A stretch of DNA of 64,000 bases, taken from positions 4,355,076 to 4,419,075 of the forward strand of contig WMCF01000015.1 in NCBI GenBank assembly GCA_009792885.1. Reading direction: 5' to 3'. The notes beneath the pieces are model-generated. The model had not been told where the DNA came from and ran no database searches. It saw only the letters and a program-made list of their open reading frames with translations. Position numbers and translations under genes: made by a program. Source of the DNA: Eremophila alpestris peregrina (lineage: Eukaryota > Chordata > Aves > Passeriformes > Alaudidae). Shown piece after piece: positions 59,080 to 64,000 of the stretch (positions are counted from its first letter, which is position 1; the number at the start of each line of letters is the position of its first letter).

Positions 59080-62000
59080 CTGAGCAGAAGAGAAGAAAAA
59101 AAACAAGAGAAAACCCTGATCTAGAACACTGTTCCTCATTTTTATACACAAGTATTAATTATTTGATGGTGCTTAACTAAGGAAAAGGCTGATTCTCAAT
59201 AATTAATGTACTGTCCAAGAAACTGTGTTAAATGATAGGTGTATAATTTTTTTTTTTGGTCAAAAAAAAAAAATCCTGATTAAAGAAGCAATGTTGTTAC
59301 CTTACTGGAAGGTCTTAAAATTAATTTTTGCCCTACAAATTTCACAGCTACATCTTCTCTGAGGCATGCAACTCGCAAAAGATGTAGTTTGGATCCACTT
59401 GCTAACGTTCTCTATGTGAAATAAGAGCCTTTAAAGTCTTTTATATGTAAAACCTGTCCAAGCTTATCTGTGCTTAGTTGCACATACCATTGTGCAATTC
59501 CCTTCTAGGACACTCCATTTAAAATATCTATTGGTAAATATCTATTGGTTTGAAGTGTGATACAAACTGAAGAGCTTTTAGGAGGAATTAATTTTTCCTG
59601 TGAGTATCAAAACAGAAAAAAACCAAGGCTTTTAACTCAATTGCAGTAAATGAAAACACAACATGGACTAATTCTACTATACTGAAGTTCTTCATGAAGT
59701 GTTATAAAAATGCAACTACTGTGCAATCTATGTAAATAATTCATCTGGGGTCTTGTGTATAACTCTGAACAACTATGGTTCACAGGAGGGGTCAAGATGG
59801 AGGCACCAACTCAAGTATAGCAAATTCTTTGCTGCCGGAAGAGAAGGCATGATCCTACAACTTTTCTGACAAACTGTTAGACCTAACAGCAAGCTCCTGC
59901 TCTCACCTCCAACTCCCCTTTGCAATCCTGCTCTAAATACACAGGGCTCCAACACTCAGTTTCTCACACTGTACTTGAATAAACCATTTAGAAGATGGAG
60001 TACAAGAACTTCAGCAAGCTATTAAGCTTTTTAAACACTCTTGGACACTTACAACCTTATTTTAAACACAAGTCTATGGCACTGAAGTGCACACACAACT
60101 GCTTGTAGAGACATTTCTCATACAACACCTAACTTAGGAACTGATGGGGGAACTCACTTGGTAAAGTACCTTCATCAATGCAAATAGATGCCAATACTAC
60201 GTTTAGTTACTGTGAAAGAAGTACTGCTTTTTCCTGTTTTCATCCAAAGTTGTCATAGTTGATGCTAATAATTTTCTTTATGGATATTGCTGTAACCAAA
60301 TTTCTGGTTCGAATAGGTGAATACCTTTATACTGAAAGTTTTAGGTGGGTTGCTGTTTGGTTCAGGAGGGCACAGCCAAGGCTGCATCTTAAAACTTATC
60401 TGCTGAAAGAATTCTGTTCCTCCCCACGATGCAATGCAACACTACTTACTAAAAACCTTTGTGTATTTTTAAACATTAACTTCTCTGTCTTCCCACATGT
60501 TTTTTATATCTCCTTTCGTTAACAATAAAACTTTGCTAAAGATGCCTGAACTAAGCAAAGAAAGCTGCTAAGTAGAGCAGTTAAGATCTTGCTTGAAAAG
60601 TTTTATTATAAATGCTCCTGCCACAGTCTCATTTAAGCATTCACTCTGAAGCTTAAAAGAAAACCAACGTGATTCTACCTATCTTAACCTCAACACCAAA
60701 TTCCAGCTAACAAGTAAAAGTAGAATCCAAATTCAAAAAGCATGAACCTTAAATGTTGGCAGTGGTATTAATAAAAGTTTACATACAACTTCAAGATTAG
60801 CCACCCTGGAAAAGATCTCCTAATCACTGCATGAAAGTCTAAAGGCCACAAGATAACAACAAATGGGGGATATTATAACAGTAATTGTGAAGCACAACCA
60901 CATAAATCCTAGTTGAACACTGATGAAAATAGATGTGAAATAACCACCTGTGGAGAAATAATACCTTCTGTGTAAATCATCTCATCTACGTCAATCCTTG
61001 AGCAAACAGAAAAAAGACAAATGGGACAGGAACAGCTCTCACTTGGTGCCTGATACACTTAGAGATGAAATGCTTCTCTTGCATTTGAACACAAAACATG
61101 TTGACAAACATCACTTCCAGCCAGGACAGACCAACAGATATTTCTCTAACGAAGACCACCCTACAAGAATAAAGCAAAGTGACATGGCAGATCAGCACGC
61201 TGAGCCACAGCTCAAGGAATTTATTCTCAGCCTCACTGTTTGCTCAAGGTTAAACAGCAGAATTAGTCACCAAGGCCCTAGCCTGACAATACAAAGGCTT
61301 TGGCAGCAGCTCTAGCTGAAGGATTTCCTGGTCCCACTCTCTCTTCCAGCCACTCCTGTTTGCTGCCCCCGTGGCTATGCCAACACAACCCTGAATCACA
61401 CTGTGGTTCCATGCTGCCAGAGGGCTACACCTGTTTCTGTGGGCTTTTCCTAACACACATTTTCTACTCCCAAAATGGCTTGCTGGTCTGTTTTAGATCA
61501 TGCTCATACAAGCAATTACACCAGCACCGTGGCAGAGACAACGTGTTACCTCAGAGGAGCGGGCTGGAGTCTTGGTGGAGGAGGACTTTGCTCCAGACCC
61601 CAGAATCATGAGAACCCCCATGTGATGACCTTAAGACAGAGATTCTCTGTGCTCCCCATTTTTCAGGAGTGAGAAAAGCATGCTGGAATTATTTTAATGT
61701 GTTTTGGGGCATTTAAAATAAAATAAATAATTTTAAAACCCCTTAACTTGTAGAAAATAATACATCTAAGCGGAGCTAGGAGGCCACAGTACTTTTAAGA
61801 AAGGGTAAACTAGACTTTAACCAATTATAAAATATATCTACTGACACCTACAGACATAGGTAGGTGTCTCCATACAAAAGAGCAGTGCATTTTACGAAAC
61901 TATATATTTTTTTTACTTATTTCAAAACTTTTAAACAATAAACTCAATTGCTTGGATTCTATTTTTCTGACACATGATACTGTTTTGATTCTGCACATCT

Positions 62001-63914
62001 TAATATGTATTAAATTCTAGCAACTGGCAACTCATGATGTCAAATCTACTTTAACACTTCACTTTATTATTTTCCAGGAAGAACAATGTGGAGCTCAAGA
62101 CCATATTGAAAATACCAGAAGTCTGAGCAAAATTCTTGAAGATTATTTCAAAGCATCCTGTTCAGAGAAGAGTCTGTTTCTCATATAGAAACATCTTTAA
62201 ATATAGTTATCAATTGACATTTTAAAATAGAAAACAAAACCAACAAACAAAGAACCAAGTTTGAACAGAGATTCCTCCTCCCCAAAATGAGGGTTAGCTG
62301 CCAAGAATACATGTGGTCCTGTCCAAAGTGATAAGACAAATCTGAACCCATTTACGGGGAGAAACAAGGAACAGAGACACTCCCACTGATAGAAAGGAAT
62401 GTGCCAGTGACAAATGCACCCTGCCCAGTGCCAAACCCATCCCTTGGTGATGAATACTTCAGAAACCCCAACAGCTGCCAACCCTGCTTTCTGTCCCTTC
62501 CTCTGAACTCACAAACACAAGACTTGAACAGATTGCTGTTTAAAAAGAAGTACTGGTACTCTCCCTTTGAGCTCCTGTCCATCAAGGCAGCAGTCACACC
62601 TCCAAGATGCCCTTTAAAGGGCTGGGAAGAGCCATACCCTGGCCTGGGAGCTGGAGCAGATCAGCTGCCTGCAGAAAAGCCCACTTGCCAGCTCCTTGGC
62701 AAGCTCCAGGTGCTCTAGCCCCACACCGATCAGCGTCACTCACGGTTCTGAGGAAGATGTCAGAGGATTTGAAGGACTCCTGCTGGGTATTGCTGTGCAG
62801 GAGATGAACACTGCTTGTCCAACTAGCAGTGGGCTTGTGCTAAATTTCAACCTCTTTGGCCACCTACTCAGCTGCTATTAATATTGCTGTTATCGGATTT
62901 CACTGAATTCCCACGTGCTGCTGAGAATAGAAAGGCTCCAATGGAAGATGTGGTTGCTGCATGGGTACAGAAACATGAGGACATTCCTCCAGCACTTGGA
63001 TTCTTAGCAAATTGATATTCAACCCTGAGAGTCATAGTTCACTTCTGAGAATGCTGGAAATAAACCAGCTAGGCTATAGTTGCAGAGTTAGAGAACAGCT
63101 TTTGGAAACACACCTTTCTATCTGACTATAAAAAGCGTATGCATTTTCCATAGCAATACATCCACTGGACCCAGTGCCACTCACATCATAACAGCACACA
63201 GAGTCAGGTATAAAATGACAGCAGAAGGCATTTCTCTGTGCCCTTACTGAAACCCTGGCTGACAGCAAGGAGCTCCGTGGGCCCTGATGAATGAGCAGCC
63301 TGTCTCCACCCCATGCCCCCACCTATTAATGCTGAGGGGTGGAGGTGAAACGCTCAAGAAGGGAAAGGCAGAGAGGGAATAGAGCCAGCCAACACCCTCC
63401 GTGGGAACACATCACCATCCACGGCTTCAGAGCCTGCCTTCTCACACTGCCTCTTGAGCATGGTGCTTCCTTGCTGATCTCACCCATCATGCCTCCACGC
63501 CATTCTGAAATCCCTTATCAAAACAAAAACAGGCACTTCTAGAAAAGTGCATCAACCCCAGCAAGTCACCAGACGATAACATTATCCATTTCCTCATGCT
63601 CTTTTCCGACCCCTCCCTGGGTGGTCCATCTCTGCCAGCTTCCTCATATTCCAGTCTAATCTAGATGTCCTCCCAAAGAGAAAACTAGTATCCTGTAGGG
63701 AAGAAGGCACGCCTGTCAAATAAAAAATAAAAGTAAATCCCCCAGATGAACAAGCAGAAGAGCCTCAGTGATGACCTGAGCACTCCCTGGCTCTTGTCTG
63801 AGAGGTGAGCAGGGCAAATGGTATGGAGCACTCACTGCAAGTCGTTGCTGTGGCAAAAAGGAGGCTGATATGATCATGCATCTTCCTGCTCAAATATCAA
63901 GCTCTATTAAAGAA
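59080..63914. other. Upstream or long 5' intron, no gene seen
   Basis: Nearly 5 kb without a CpG island, recognisable exon or clear mobile element. The remaining CH-domain exons of LMO7 were looked for and not found. ORFs of up to 105 codons (60998-61315, 62401-62718 plus strand) show no family resemblance. Confidence 0.45.
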
Positions 63915-63958
63915 AATTAAAGTTGGACTGGATGATCTCTGAGGTCTTTTCCAAAATA
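63915..63958 (+). mobile_element. CR1 LINE 3' tip
   Basis: AAGTTGGACTGGATGATCTC then TGAGGTCTTTTCCAA: forward-oriented CR1 terminus of about 45 bp, without recognisable body. Confidence 0.65.
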
Positions 63959-64000
63959 AATTGTCATAAAATTTATAATAATTAATGTAGATTTGTTGAT

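Overview
The window is vertebrate nuclear DNA, most likely from a bird and probably a songbird. It is AT-rich, its genes have long introns, and it carries several CR1 LINE 3' ends with the avian signature (the tggtttgggttggaagg-type end). Two stretches resemble passerine endogenous-retrovirus LTRs. The species cannot be fixed from the sequence alone.

One protein-coding gene dominates: LMO7 (LIM domain only 7), on the minus strand from about 56.36 kb down to a stop codon at 12675-12677 and a likely poly(A) signal at 11976-11981. I placed 30 exons by hand from GT/AG borders, codon phase and family resemblance. Their summed length (5185 nt) keeps one open frame of 1727 codons plus stop when all exons are joined. 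The 5' end is missing: the window opens inside the calponin-homology (CH) domain, and the preceding CH exons lie above 64 kb or went unrecognised. Protein order is: end of CH domain; Ser/Asp-rich linker; an array of DDxxxR(K/R) modules (DUF4757-like) on four large phase-2/2 exons; a conserved coiled-coil stretch; a Ser/Pro-rich linker; a PDZ domain; a highly charged Glu/Arg/Gln helix; a tandemly duplicated 66-nt exon; a Ser-rich region; and a C-terminal LIM domain with all eight zinc ligands. LMO7 is known as an adherens-junction and actin-associated scaffold (afadin, alpha-actinin, emerin).

Region by region: 1-430 is a degenerate tandem repeat. 0.43-11.95 kb is 3' intergenic DNA with two CR1 pieces and two LTR-like stretches. 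11.95-56.36 kb is LMO7, with a decayed CR1 LINE inside the PDZ-splitting intron. 56.36-64 kb is 5' intron or upstream sequence with another CR1, a TA microsatellite and one candidate alternative 5' exon at about 59 kb. I saw no tRNA, rRNA, CRISPR or bacterial-type feature and no second convincing protein-coding gene.

No undescribed multi-gene system is visible. The observations most worth checking are the duplicated 66-nt exon pair, the modular DDxxxR array on skippable exons, the candidate alternative first exon that fits only one downstream exon in phase, a 37-bp exact repeat shared by two LMO7 introns, and a tetranucleotide microsatellite that forms the polypyrimidine tract of one splice acceptor.
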